A DNA stretch of 64,000 nt. Source: Whalleya microplaca. Its lineage: Eukaryota; Ascomycota; Sordariomycetes; Xylariales; Xylariaceae. A program made the translations under genes and the position numbers. Below are positions 15,073-27,277 of this stretch, one piece after another. Each line of letters opens with the position of its first letter. The stretch's first letter is position 1. The stretch spans positions 496,001 to 560,000 of the forward strand of contig MU385733.1 in the NCBI GenBank assembly GCA_022497155.1, in the 5' to 3' direction. The notes beneath the pieces are model-generated. The model was given only the letters and a program-made list of their open reading frames with translations, did not search any database and had not been told where the DNA came from.

Positions 15073-16917
15073 CTACACCTCCTCCTTAACATGGGCGTGC
15101 TCGACATTTGTGACGGCGTTCTTGTCGGTGAAGCCCATCTCGTGAGCGTACGTGGTGTGGGGCACCCACTTGGCCGATGTCCTCGGCGTGGTCTCCTCGA
15201 GCATCTGGTCGACTTGTTCGAGCGTCAAGCTCTTGGTCTCGGGGACCAGGAAGTACGTGTAGACGAAGCAGCACGTGCACAGGCCGCCCCAGATGTAGAA
15301 GACCTTGGCGCCGAGGTTGCCCTTGTCCGTGTCCACCATGTAGGGCGTGATGACGGCGATGATGCAGTTCCAGAGCCAGTTGGAGGCGGTCGAGAGAGCG
15401 ACACCGCGGGCACGCATGGGCAGCGGGTAGATTTCACCAATGACAACCCAAGCTCCACTGTAAAAGTAGGCGTTAGTAATTGCGATGAAATAAACCTCAA
15501 CAAGGTGGTAGGTCAAGTACTTACGGTCCCCAGGTGCTGGCGAAGAAGAAGATGTAGATGCAGATGAAAGCAATCATGGCCTTGACAGCATTGGGTTCAC
15601 TGGTGACAGTGCCAATGATAGCGACGATAAACTGGCAGATAACCTAAGAGGATCAATTGTTAGCTTTGAGCTTATATAAACTAATCGGTTAGGATTCTTA
15701 CCATTCCGAGTGCACCCCACAGGAGCAGAGGTCGTCGTCCGATTCTCTCAATGGACCAGAATGAGATGGGAGTAGAGCACACGTTCACAAGCGTGGTGAT
15801 GAGGGAGATCAAGAAGGGGTTCTGAATGGTCCCTAGCTGCGTGAAAAACGTAGTACCGAAGTAGAAAACGAAGTTCACACCGGTCCATTGCTGCATCATC
15901 TGGAGTGACGTGCCGAGAATGGTACGGCGAAGATTGCTGCTAGCTTTCCACAGGGAGCCGCGGAAGCAATTGAGCCAGGTAGCCCAGTATCCACCCTCAG
16001 GCAAGACAGACATCTCATACTCGTGGTTGGCAATGATCTCAGCAAGCTCATCTTGAATAAGGTCGGACTCGACGGCTTGCCCACGCAGACGTGATAGCAC
16101 ACCAGCGGCCTTATCGAGCTGACTCTTGCGAACGAAGTAACGTGGCGATTCTGGGAGTATGAAAAGGCCGATGGCGAGGATGATAGCCCATAGCATTTGA
16201 ATAGCAATGGGGATTCGGTACGAGCCGCTGTCGGTGCGTTCTTGAGTGCCGTAATCGATAGCTGATGCTAGTAGAAGACCTATACAAGAAGCAAGAATCA
16301 GCATATAGCCATCCTAGCAGGATTGATTGCAGAGTCGAGTGTCACTCACCAACTGTGACGCAAAACTGGTATCCAGAGACGATAGCTCCACGGACTTTTC
16401 GAGGAGCGATCTCAGACATGTAAAGAATCAAGATAGCTGAGACGCAACCGACACCGAAGCCGGCAACCAGACGTCCGGCAACGATGAGGCCCAGTCCGGC
16501 CGAGGCGGTCTGGAGCGCGACACCGACAAGGAAGACGAGGCAGCCGCAAATGATAGTAACACGTCGGCCAATCCAGTCGGCAAGATCTCCAGCCATAAGC
16601 GCACCTAAGGTTGTAAGTCAGTAATCCGGTTGTCAGAATATTGTAGATTGTATTATTCACTTACCAAAGAAAGTACCGGCAGACAAGATCGAAGTGATCA
16701 GACTCTTGTGTTCGCCAGAGAGCTGAGTGGCATCCTGTCCTTCTATTTGCTTGTAAAAGTAGGCCATTCCCATAACACCGTTGATATAACCACTGTCATA
16801 TCCGAAGAAGATGCCACCAAATGCGGCAAATGCACACATGAGGTAGGCCTTCAGGGTAACGGGAGCCTCCACCCGATTGACGTCGGCAGAGCCGTGAGGA
16901 ACGACACCGCCAGCCAT
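15073..16917 (-). CDS. MFS sugar (hexose) transporter
   Basis: Plasma-membrane proton-coupled or facilitative monosaccharide transporter of the fungal hexose family. Five exons on the minus strand, 16917-16665, 16604-16350, 16279-15702, 15643-15525 and 15457-15073, give 529 residues, the usual length for twelve-helix sugar porters. All junctions are GT-AG and phase-consistent. Family marks in order: FFGYDSGYINGV in helix 1, DWIGRR in the 2-3 loop, GRLVAGFGVGC in helix 4, PESPRYF at the end of the first half, QQWTGVNFVFYFG in helix 7, ERIGRRPLLLWG in the 8-9 loop, and PETKSLTLEQVDQM after helix 12. The start ATG has an ACCATGGC context. No neighbouring sugar-metabolism gene is seen, so the substrate is inferred from family only (glucose or another hexose). 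No frame damage is visible. Confidence 0.93.
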
Positions 16918-19611
16918 GGTTGGGTTGTATTATTGAGTCGCCTCAGTAATAATATATGTCTTTAAAAAGATATTCAGTATAAGCTAATAGATGTTTAGCG
17001 AGTTTAACGCCGTCGACCTTTATAGGGGTTGAGTGCGGCGAAGAGTAGCAAAAGAGGTATTAGGGGATATAAGAGTTAATTAATGTAACTGATTGTACAC
17101 ACCGGAAAAGAAAGAAGACCTGTACAGAGAGGATCGTCGTGGCCTTTTAAATACCTACCTACGTAGGTACAGTACCAAGGGCAGGCCTCAGGGACGATTG
17201 CAACTTTCCTAAGATTTCTTGTTCTCGAATTTGGGCTATGCGGGTGCGTATAGACCCACCTCCAGTCCCCCGGAGGTAAATTACACTAGTAGGCTCTTCT
17301 CCAGTACAGGTCTCCATGGGGCCATGGACACGGCGCGGCCAACCCACAAATCTGCCCAGAGCACTCCAGGTCCACTGAAAAGCCCCTGATAAATCCTGGG
17401 CATCACCCCCAGATGCTACCGCTAGCTTGGGTCTCTACTTGCTAGAATCGGATATGGCCATAATAGTCTGTAGTGTATGAGCTGTAGCATGCCTCTTCCT
17501 CGTCAGCTTCGCAGCTTCGTTACCGAGGCACCGTATCGATGCACCGGATGACAGGACGTCGTCATGATGAGGTCTTTTACTCCAGTCATTCACCGTAGGG
17601 ACTGCCACTCCGGGGGACTCCACTCACCCCACATCAGACGATTCTCTTCTATTTACTAACTTATTAGTCGCTTATGAAGCTATCGTGAGATTCGTTTGTT
17701 AGTGCACTACGGGAGTTTGTCGCGATGAAGCCTGGTTTTAGCTGCTAGTGTAATCATGTCGATCCCATGAGAGCCACACATGACACCAAAATTTGCATTA
17801 CTCATTCAGCATTATTGTCTCTATCGTATAGTGTTCTATCCGGAAGGAATATGAGACAATTGCTTACGATATGTATTATAGGTTATATCAAACCGTGGAA
17901 AAAGAAAGAAACTCCGCTTGGCCTTAGGCAGGTATTGGTAGGTATTCTGTCACTATTTCACGGTACGCCAAGGCCCCGATCTTGACCCCGAGGGCAAGGG
18001 AACTGGTGGCCTCCTCTTCCCCCATACTTCCCCATCACGGGGGGAAGGAGGGGGGAATGAGTGATGGGGATTGAGGGGTTCGAAGCGAGACGACGATGAC
18101 GGATGGAGGAAGATTAGACGACCGCTCAACAGAAAATGGACTCATTCCCCAGCTCTCGGCAAGCCTACCTCGGCGCTTCCCAGCCAGAGGCAGGATACAT
18201 ACGAGACGATGGCGCGAGGAAGGCAGGGAGCTGGAAGGAAGAGAGCGAGAGGAAGAGACTAGGCTTGGCCAGAAAGGAAATAGAAAACGGATCTCGACTC
18301 GGCGAGTTCGGTCTCATTGTGGCTTCATTGTGGGACCACGGCGATAGCGTCGGTCATTTTGTGGTTTGCGAGGACGGGGCTTGCTCCTCTGCAAAGATCC
18401 GGCTCCGCCAGTGCACGACCGGCAATTGGCGGATTGCCTTGGATTTTTATTTCCTGGATGTTCGCATACCCGCTTTTTATAATGGAGAACCCACTCTCAT
18501 CTTGGTTCCGTCAGAAAATGCAAGATGAGTCGAGTTGCAGTGGCCATCGTTTTCAGATCAGGTTTACACTTATGCGCATACGCATTGCGACTGTTTGATT
18601 CCACCCACCGAAGAGACTCGGTAGGATGGTGAATTCGTTGAGAGACGGTCCGACTAAGCTGCAATTTCTACATGCTGAAGCGACCTGCGTATGCAAAGTC
18701 AGCAATTGATGTCTGTTCGTGTCTTCCAGTAGATAGGCAGATAGGTTGCTAAAGAATAATAAGGTTTCATATGTCACCTGCCATGCATACAGTCTGGACT
18801 TTCTTCGGCCAGATCGAATAGGCTGCCGACGGCGTGGATGGGATGGGCTGGACTAAATAGGCCCGGTCTCCGCTTGGTGCCGATAGCTTGGAACCAAAAA
18901 AAATACCACCTCATTGTGTGTAGATCACTCAAATTAGATCTATGCTACCCTACGTATCATGTAAATATCTGTTTGATTTTTGTGACATAAAACACCCGTC
19001 TGGGGTTGAACTTCTAGAATAAGCAATCATGTCAAATATAAAACTAATTGCTAGAATAATGCGGAGGCATTAGTATGTATGCGGAGGTGACCCAGATTTG
19101 ACTACTAGAGACACACGAGAGAACTTCAAAGAATTGCAATAAAACCAAAATGGCTTTTCATTTCATGACCTTACAAGTGCCAAGGTCCCTATTGTAAACT
19201 TTCCATACTATACATTGATCCTGTCATGGTAAACCCAACATGCAAGAGACGAGTTGAAAAACATGCCATTCCGCACGCCGATTCCGCAAAATGCCCTGGT
19301 CGCGTCAGATTCCGTCCACCGTACACGTATGTAAAAAAACAAAAAAAAGTATGACATGTTCATGTTATTCCCTTTAACGCCGAGCCAATGCAGGATATAC
19401 CGTCCCTTCAGCTAACACTCGCCTAGCAGCTCTTGTCAGCTGCCAGTTATTAATAACCCAAAGTTATATGCGTTTCTTTTTCAGCTCAACTCAATTCCGT
19501 GGGGTGGTGTGCCGTGTCGTGCCTCCTTCCGGCAGGCTGGTACAGTACGTAAAAAAGTTGCTTAAGCACGTGGTTGAGGCTGAGGGGGGAGTTAGGCTTA
19601 ATTGAGTAGAT
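16918..19611. other. Intergenic: MFS upstream region and Cyk3 downstream region
   Basis: No convincing gene. The part near 16,918-17,700 is the likely promoter of the transporter and holds CreA-like sites. A purine/pyrimidine-skewed G-run segment lies at about 18,010-18,075. A plus-strand ORF at 18,136-18,528 (130 codons) has no recognisable domain and is not called. An A-rich patch (GTAAAAAAACAAAAAAAAGT) at about 19,331-19,350 lies in the region 3' of the Cyk3 gene. Confidence 0.5.
17610..17632. promoter_or_regulatory. Paired CreA-like (SYGGRG) sites upstream of the sugar transporter
   Basis: CCGGGG at 17,610-17,615 and CCCCAC at 17,627-17,632 both fit the SYGGRG consensus of the fungal carbon-catabolite repressor CreA (one per strand), 17 bp apart and about 700 bp upstream of the transporter ATG. 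A third match, CCCCGG, lies near 17,268-17,273. Glucose-transporter genes are often under CreA control, so the placement is sensible, but the motif is short and common. Binding is inference. Confidence 0.3.
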
Positions 19612-22600
19612 TTAGGCGCAAACCCACTCCGCGAATACACACCACCGCGCGGTGCGATCCGCGAGCACGAGACCGCGCCAGACGCCGCGCTCAGAGCACT
19701 TGATGATGGTCTCCCACGTCCCACCATCACTCACTTCTTCCTCGCCACCGCCTATGCTGCGACCGCCGACGCCGATGCCCTTGCGCTCGTCTTTGCGCAT
19801 GAGTCTGAGGATCTTCCCGCCGGGCGTCTGGATTGCGAGCTTCGCAGGTTTTTTGCCTGCGATGCTCCCCGTGGCCGAGCTGGGGTTTGAGCCGGCCGCA
19901 CTACTGGTCATGCTCATTGCACTGCTCGGGCGTGCGAAGGGGATAGGGCTTGTGGCTCCTGGATTGCTACCTGAACCACTACCCCCGGCGCTGGATGGAT
20001 GCTGGCGAATGGCAAAGACGAAGGTGTTGTTTAGTGCTAGACGCTGGCACTGGGGCTGGACGACGTAGATGTCGTGGCGTTGCGCATGGGGCGTCGGATG
20101 GCGAGTGACGAACTCATATGGAGGATTCTCACCCGTGTGAATGATCGGTAGGGCAAAGGCGAGCGGATGTGGTATGTCCTTGATGCTGTGCATCAGCCCG
20201 CGCTTGCCGGCGTATACCCTGAGGATACCGGTGCCTTCATCACCTGGTAGGAGAGCCTTGACTGTATATCGCTTCACGCCGTTGAACCACTCGGCTTGCG
20301 CAAGTGCGCGTTTCTTGACAACATCGCCGCTCTCGAAAAAGTCGCCGTCCGAGTCCCGCGAGAGGGCGCGCACTTCCACCTCAGCTGCCACCTCGACATC
20401 TTCAGGCACGTTGAACTTGATGTGCACCATCTCAAGATCTTCGATCCGAGTCAGCGAGGTGTTGTAGTCGACCATAGCAAGCATATGCTTGAAAAAAGGG
20501 GGACAGGCACAAGGTAGGTTAAGCAACGTGTCATGTGCCACTGGAGGACAAACGTGCTGTTGACCGTGATGCTCGGGAATATGGGTCCAGCAAGTCTCAG
20601 TGGGCCGGGTAAGAAACCACCAAAACTCTGCGACCGAATTACTGGCGCCAGAATATAGGCTACGCCGTGGATTAGACGGGCTCGCGAGACAACAATCCAT
20701 TATGCGCCACTCGTTGTCGATGATTACGGCGTTCCACCAATGATTCGACCGAGGCATTATGCCTGTGTCGGGAATCTCGCCTGGGGTCTTGAGGTAGCCC
20801 CGGATAATTTCAGAGTGTATGCCAATCGCAGCACACATCTCGTGAACAAGAACAGCGTATTCCTCGGCGCACGCTCGCTTCGTTTGGATCACCCGTCGGG
20901 TATCTATCTCCCCCTCGAAGTCTTCTTCCCAATTGACCTTCTCTGCAACCCAGGTGAAAATTGCTCTGAGGCGCTGCACGTCACTCCTATACGGTCTGCA
21001 CACATAAGTGGTTGCGAGAGTAACGGCAGTTGTCATGGGCGGCAAGCTGCTCACGAAACGCGAGTTCTTGTCAACTTGGCTCAAGTTTATGGCTTGATAG
21101 TTAACCGGCTCATGAACAAGGAGTCCGTCTGCGCCTTCGTCTCCCTGAATGCTCTCGTAAAGTTCGTCAACTGGGTCTATTGCCGGATAATCCAGCATTT
21201 GGCAACGGTCACGCCGCTCATTTCGCTCGTTTTTGCTTAGAGTATTCGACCGGTTGACATCTCGTCGGACCTGCACCCAGTCCACTCCGCTGGCAAGTCC
21301 CATATCGCGTGCAGTATCTCCTGCCAGATTAGTGACACTGGGACCCCCTGCAATCGCGGTAGCCACGTTAGGTACCGACCGTGCCATTGGCGAAGAATGC
21401 ATAGATGATGATCCGGTCGCGATACTGTTGCGACCACTAGCAACACCCGTCTTAGTTGCTTCTAAGATTCTCCTGATAAAGTTCTGTTTTTTCGGTTTTA
21501 CAACCCCAGGCTGGACCAGACCTCCGATGGCCGGCAGAGCGTCGTCGTGGAGGCCGGCTTGAGACGGTGGTCGCATTGCCGATGTAGAGTGACTCGGGTG
21601 GTACGACACTCCCGTAAATGGGGTTGTTGGGCGACTCGCGTCCAAGTCCTCATCAGCATCCCGGAAACCTAAAGCACTTCGGGCTCGTTGGCTTTTCCTT
21701 GCCAGGCTCCCTGCGCTTGTGGCACTGATTCCACCTGCGGACGTACCGCTCATTAAACTTCTATTAGTGCTTTGGGTGTGTGTGCTGCTATTTGTCACAG
21801 TGCTCCTGGTGCCGGAAGAAGCATTCGTCGAATTCGTCTTTGTAGTACTAGTTCTCCCGAGATGCCCAACCTCATAAGAAGACTTCTGTTTTCGTATGAT
21901 TTTTCGATCTAAGTGATCATTGTCGCCCATTGAAGATTTAGGCCTATTATGCCAATGGCCTTTAGGTGGTAGTGGAGGACCCACGTCGTCATCATCAACC
22001 AGGCCCGTGCTCGAGCTATGGTGGTGCATCTTTCGAAGGCGGTTCTCCATTCTCTCCACATAATTGCTCAGTTGCGGAAGCTTAGGCTCTTCGCGATAGC
22101 CTCCATCACCATGATACGTGTTTTCCTGGGAGGAACCACCGCCCAATGACTCGTATCCTGAATCCCCAACTGGAACACCTATGGACGTCTGCGGCCTCGC
22201 CTGGGCCTTTCTTCTTGATCTGTGTTGAACTAAATCGAAGGATTCTGGCGACCAAGGATCTATAGGAGGTTCAGGAGAATCAGGCCCGCGAGGCATGCCT
22301 AACGCGTCCAATTGCTCGATTACGCCATCCATAGCCTCCCTCAATGGCGAAGGCGTGAAACCGTCACCAGCCGGAGACTGTGGACACGGAGATGGCGCCC
22401 TCGGCGTGTTGTACCCTACGTGCTGCGGTCGGTTGTCGTAGGACGCATTTGAGTTGCCCCTGTTGATAGCATGACGATGCGGAGGTGGAGCTGGTGGAGG
22501 AGGCGACTCGCGCTCTGCTCCAGGCCGATATGGCGTGAAGCTGAACGAGGGAGACGGCGAAGGAGCCCTTGAACCATAATGGTGGGCTGGCGGTGGACCT

Positions 22601-23405
22601 GGTGATGGTGCCTGTTGGGGGTAGTCGAACATGTGCGGCGGAGCAGGAGATGGAGCCCTGGTGCTGCTGTACGCATTCCTCATCGAAGGTGCAGGAGAAG
22701 GGCCCCTTCCACCGTATGCGTTTCTTGTTGAGGGCGCAGGAGAAGGACCTCTCGCGCCGTACGTGTTCATTGTTGATGGCGCAGGAGAAGGTGCCCTTGG
22801 CGCATAAGAGGTTGTTGGCTGTGCCGGCGACGGATTTCTTGAATGATTATATCCCCGAGCATCAGGTGGTGAGGGTCCGCGACCACTACCATGCTGGGCA
22901 CCATTCCGGAATGAACTCGACGAATTCTGCCTCGGTGGCGTGTTGGATATGTTCCTGATGATCTCTGGTTGTTTGGCCGTAGTGTAATGGGGTGCTTTGG
23001 CATAGGCCTCGAAAGGCTTACGGAAGGGTTTCGATTTCGCCTTGTGTATTGTGTTTGTGGGACTCGGGGTGTTACTGGAGGTCAATGGACTTGCTGATCG
23101 GGTGATAGGACGAAAACTCTCGGGTAGTACTTCAACAAAGTTGGACGGAAAGACACCAATGGTTTTGTTGCGCCGCAGTTTGCCGGTCCACCACGATCCA
23201 TCTCCGGCGTTCAAACATTCTATTAAGTCTCCCTCGACAAATCCCAGATCCCGTGACGACTGTTCCAAATCAACATTAGCCAAAACAACAACAACAACAA
23301 CAAGGCGAATTCATAAAACACGGAACCGCATACCTCGCCGCCCCAAGAATACACAGCTCTACACCAGCACGGAAACCGTGTGGGTAGCGGCGGTGCTGTT
23401 ACCAT
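19612..23405 (-). CDS. cyk3: Cytokinesis protein Cyk3: SH3 plus transglutaminase-like protein
   Basis: Acts at the division site in septum formation and ring closure in yeasts. Two exons, 23405-23334 and 23259-19612, give 1,239 residues. The first exon was found by completing the SH3 domain: ATG at 23405 encodes FPCWCRAVYSWGGE, donor GTATGC, branch GCTAATG, then SSRDLGFVEGDLIEC, so the SH3 covers about residues 11-69 (SWWTGKL, GVFPSNFVEVL). Residues about 179-246 hold five or six Pro/Ser repeats of the type RGPSPAPSxRNAYGG. The transglutaminase-like domain covers about residues 770-885, with Cys821 (RACAEEYA), His864 (NHWWNAV) and Asp879 (RIMD) in the spacing of a papain-fold triad. A basic, Ser-rich low-complexity linker separates SH3 and TGc. 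It faces a septation-type kinase gene head to head. An in-frame ATG remaining in the intron-retained form is not used. Confidence 0.92.
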
Positions 23406-25182
23406 TGCGCCGGACACGACAATTGGGATAGAATGACCGTTTATACGCCAGCTTGAATGTGTTGTATTTAAGTATCTCTCCTAGGCTCTGGTAGTTTGAC
23501 CGGTAGTTTGACGCTATGCGTATGCGTATGCGGAATGCTCAGCAAGGTGCTCAGTAACGACGTGTTGTTGTGAATAATTGAGGCCGACAGCATTGGAGGC
23601 GGTGTAATGGCCGCTGTGGGAATCCAAAGCGGGCGGATCAACAAGGCGAGAGGGCAATAGTACGCCGAATTATTACTCCTCGCTAAACAGCACAGCAAAG
23701 TCCCAATTAGCAGCAAAGGGCGAATTGTTCGTATTGAGGTAATAGGTAATGCAGAAAAAAAAATGCTTGTGGGTTGCCAGTTCATCAAGTCCGATCAATG
23801 CACTTGGTTGCGAGCCGGTTGCGAGCTGGTTGCGAATGGTCCAAGGTAGCAGTTGGGCCAGGATGCAATCAATTTTCCGGGAGATATTCAGCACCGACCT
23901 GGAAGCTTGGGGCAGTTTTGGGGTAGTTTACTGGTCCCTCTCTCTGCCTTGGGCTGCTTGGCTCGCCCGGTGCAGGGAGATCGAAAGAAAACAGAGGGGT
24001 CCCGATACCGTTGCCCAGCGACGCTCGGTTCATCAGAATCCCATAACACACCGGCGTTTGGCTCAAGCAGTGCAAGGCGACGGGGCCTGTCCTCCACCGC
24101 CCCATCCATATCCCCATCCGTATCCCCACGCAAAGTGATCTCAGTGTCTCAAGCCGTCGATATTAATGGCCGAGTCTCAGTCGCAAAGTACCTAGTGCAT
24201 AAATAAGGTTTCTGAATCCACCAGTGTTATTGTCGAGGTATAAGTAAGTTTATATCACTTTTATTCATTTGTTTATTTATACTTGCTACATGTTGATTAC
24301 CTGTAAGTATGCCGTGTTGAGATCAAGAATATAAATAAGATGAAACACAAGAGAACCATAGAACTGAATATAAGGGAAACCTTCGTATGGCATCTATGTG
24401 ATACTATGGATATTGCATGCTTCGGCTGTCGACCTAGGACGGGAAGTAAGCGGATAAGGTTATGGTGACAGTAGTGCTAGCCAACAACCTAACCTTGTGG
24501 TCCACTCGTAAATCAGAATCCCTGGTTCATCCTGCACGTACTATCTAGTAGTACTCCGTACCAAGTATCTATTGCTGGCATGTGCAGTAAGACAACAAGC
24601 AATGGGAAAAGAGTGTTTTCTTGCTGCAGGCTTTTAACAAGAAGGGCGATCCGGCACACGCATCTTTGCTTTTTTCCTCTTGAACATCCCTTTAGGCTCT
24701 CAGTCCAAACCACCATGAGAAGTTGTCGTGAAGTTGCCCACAGAAAAAGCATTGATCTCCCCATGTCGAAAAAGAAGAAAAGGCTGATCCAAGCTGCTAA
24801 TAATAATAATTATCAGGACCTAACATCGTCGATCGGAACCACAGACCCCCTCCTATCGCAATAGGCTCCGACTAGCGCTACCCCCAGAACGGCAATCTGT
24901 TGTTGGTCATAGCTCTCTGGAGCAACCGCCATCTGACCAAGCCGCTTATTATTACCAGATGCTGCCATCTTCCTGGTAATCCTGGCGCAACACACACAAT
25001 TCTACCTCATTTTCGCTTTCTCTGTCGTGCTGTCTAGTTCCGTGGAATTAGTGTTATTGGGACAGCTTCTCGCTGCTCTGCTACCACTGAGTCTAAAGTC
25101 CGCTTCGCCGTCCATTCCTTTAAACTTTCTTGCGATTTTCATCAAATACACCTGATCGCAATTACACTCACTTTCCAGCGCC
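23406..25182. promoter_or_regulatory. Divergent intergenic region between Cyk3 and the GCK kinase
   Basis: About 1.8 kb separates two head-to-head ORFs, so both promoters must lie here. A pyrimidine-rich stretch ending in TTTCCAGCGCC lies immediately before the kinase ATG. Short ORFs on both strands around 23,750-24,200 are low-complexity and have no recognisable domain. No well-defined TATA box was assigned. Confidence 0.55.
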
Positions 25183-27277
25183 ATGGCGGACGAGGCAATT
25201 GCTAGTCACTATTCAGTACTCGAGGAACTCGGACGTGCGTAATGAAAATTTCTGTCACTTTTCTATCTATGATAGAACAAATCATGTGCTAACAGAGGAA
25301 CTGAAATTTTCAGGTGGCAGCTTTGGAGTAGTGTATAAAGGCATTGAGAAATCAACAGGAGACATTGTTGCGATCAAGCATGTAAGTCGCATATACCCCA
25401 CATAATTGCGCATGGAGCAGCCACTTACGCATTATGCAGATTGACCTTGAATCTACTGAAGATGACATTCAAGACATCCAGGCTGAAATCTCAGTGCTAA
25501 GCACATGTGCCAGCCCTTATGTCACGCAGTACAAAGCTAGTTTCCTGCGAGGTAGTAAGCTCTGGATTGTGATGGAATATCTTGGGGGTGGATCATGTCT
25601 CGACCTGGTAATTCACCTCAAGAAAGTTTAAAGTTTCTCGTCCTAACAGGTTATGCTTCTCAGCTCAAACCGGAGCCGTCCGTTTTTAGTGAAACCCACA
25701 TTGCCATCATATGCCGCGAGTTACTCCGTGGCCTCGAATATCTCCATGCGGAGGGCAAGATACACAGAGATGTCAAGGCCGCCAATGTTCTACTCTCCGA
25801 GACAGGCAAGGTCAAGCTTGCCGACTTTGGAGTAGCTGCTCAACTTACCAACATCAAATCTCAGCGTAACACCTTTGTTGGTACGCCGTTCTGGATGGCG
25901 CCTGAGGTTATCCAGCAAGCAGGTTACGATTTCAAGGCCGATATCTGGTCTTTGGGCATAACTGCCCTTGAGATGGCATATGGGGAGCCACCACATGCTA
26001 ACCTCCACCCTATGAAGGCTCTATTCCACATCCCAAAGAACTCACCACCCAAACTCGAAGGCAACTTCTCAAAGGAGTTCAAAGATTTTGTAGCACAATG
26101 TCTAATGAAAGACCCGGATCGCAGACCTTCAGCAAAGGAGCTCCTGAAACACCGATTCATTAGGTCTTCAGGCAAGGTGGAGGCATTACAGGAGTTGATC
26201 GAGCGGAGACGGAAATACGAAGCTACCAAGAGCAGAAAGGGTAGATCGTTCTACCAAGAGACGATGAAGGATCTATCTCCCAAGGATGAGCAAGATGAGT
26301 GGGTGTTTGACACAGTCAGATCTGTTGTCCCTAAGAGGGCAACCATCAAGTCTCGGAAGCCATCGTCAATCTTCTCTACTGAAGAAGCATTGCGCAGAAT
26401 GGACTTAAAGGACGCCCCACTTCAGCCATCCTCACCGGCTCCCGCCACTATGCGCAAATCCACAATGCGGAGACAGCCGTCAATGGCGCAGATGTCGGCA
26501 TCCGGGTCTGTACGCGGTCCTCCTGCTCCGGCATTGAGACGTCCCCTTCAGCCAGACATGTCTTTTGGAAACTCTGGATCATCGCAACGGCTCTTTAGAC
26601 GGGTGCCGTCCGATAGCTCCACCTCCGGCCAGGTCGCATCCTTCGACTCCACCCGCACCACCGCAGATGAGAACAAGCATCCAAATGCGGTCGAAGCGAC
26701 GAGTAAGGAAGCCGTCATCGGGCGCCGTCTGTATTCCAAGGCCATAGAGCCCACTCTCGCAGAGCTACACGCGCAGACCTCAAACATGGTCAAGCGAGAA
26801 GCCCTCGGCAAGCTCTCGGACGCACTAGCCGCGCTCGACTCCGTCGACCCCGAAGGGGCCTACCACCTCCTGCGCAATCTCAACTCCGCCATCGCGCAAG
26901 ACACGAAGCTATCCCACGCCTTCGCCGACACCACGGGCTCGGTGAAAGGCACGGACTACTCTGGAACCCCGCAGGGCACGGTGATCATTAAGAGCGCACA
27001 GACCGCGCAGAGCCAGAGTCCGGCGAAGCTTGTGCTCGCGTCGAGCAACCCGCATCTCAAGAGCCACCGACGGCGGCAGGAGAGCGTCGCCGTCAACGGC
27101 GCCGGAAGTCCCGAGAAGGTTCCCGGCGGCAGGGACAGAGACCCGGAGAAGGCCGCGCTGCAGGCCAAGTACCCCGGTCGCGTGCCCCAGCCGGGCATGG
27201 AGCACTGCAAGCAGCTCTCCGACGTGCTGTACGGCCGGTGGGTCGACGGGCTGCGCTTGCGCTGGCCCGGTGTATAA
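25183..27277 (+). CDS. STE20-family germinal-centre kinase, GCK-III type (Don3/MST-1-like)
   Basis: Serine/threonine protein kinase. Four exons, 25183-25234, 25314-25381, 25440-25607 and 25664-27277, give 633 residues; intron 3 uses the second of two nearby AGs (CTTCTCAG), which keeps CLDL-LKPEP continuous. The kinase domain is N-terminal (about 10-265): glycine loop [11 protein letters not shown] at 17-27, ATP-anchoring Lys39 (VAIKH), HRDVKAAN with Asp132, DFG at 150-152, and [11 protein letters not shown] at about 169-179, the GCK-type activation segment. The C-terminal half is Ser/Pro-rich and ends in a conserved-looking [22 protein letters not shown] segment (residues listed in parts: [18 protein letters not shown]). 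Order (kinase first, no PBD or CNH) fits GCK-III. Homologues such as Ustilago Don3 and Neurospora MST-1 act in septation, matching its divergent neighbour cyk3. The exact orthologue name is inferred, so no symbol is given. Confidence 0.92.

Noticed and set aside
18136..18528. 130-codon plus-strand ORF between the transporter and Cyk3 genes
   Set aside because: Composition follows the local purine-rich sequence, overlapping frames are equally open, and no domain is recognisable.
19652..22958. Several 100-170-codon plus-strand ORFs opposite the Cyk3 gene
   Set aside because: Antisense shadows of a G+C-rich coding exon with clear minus-strand domains.
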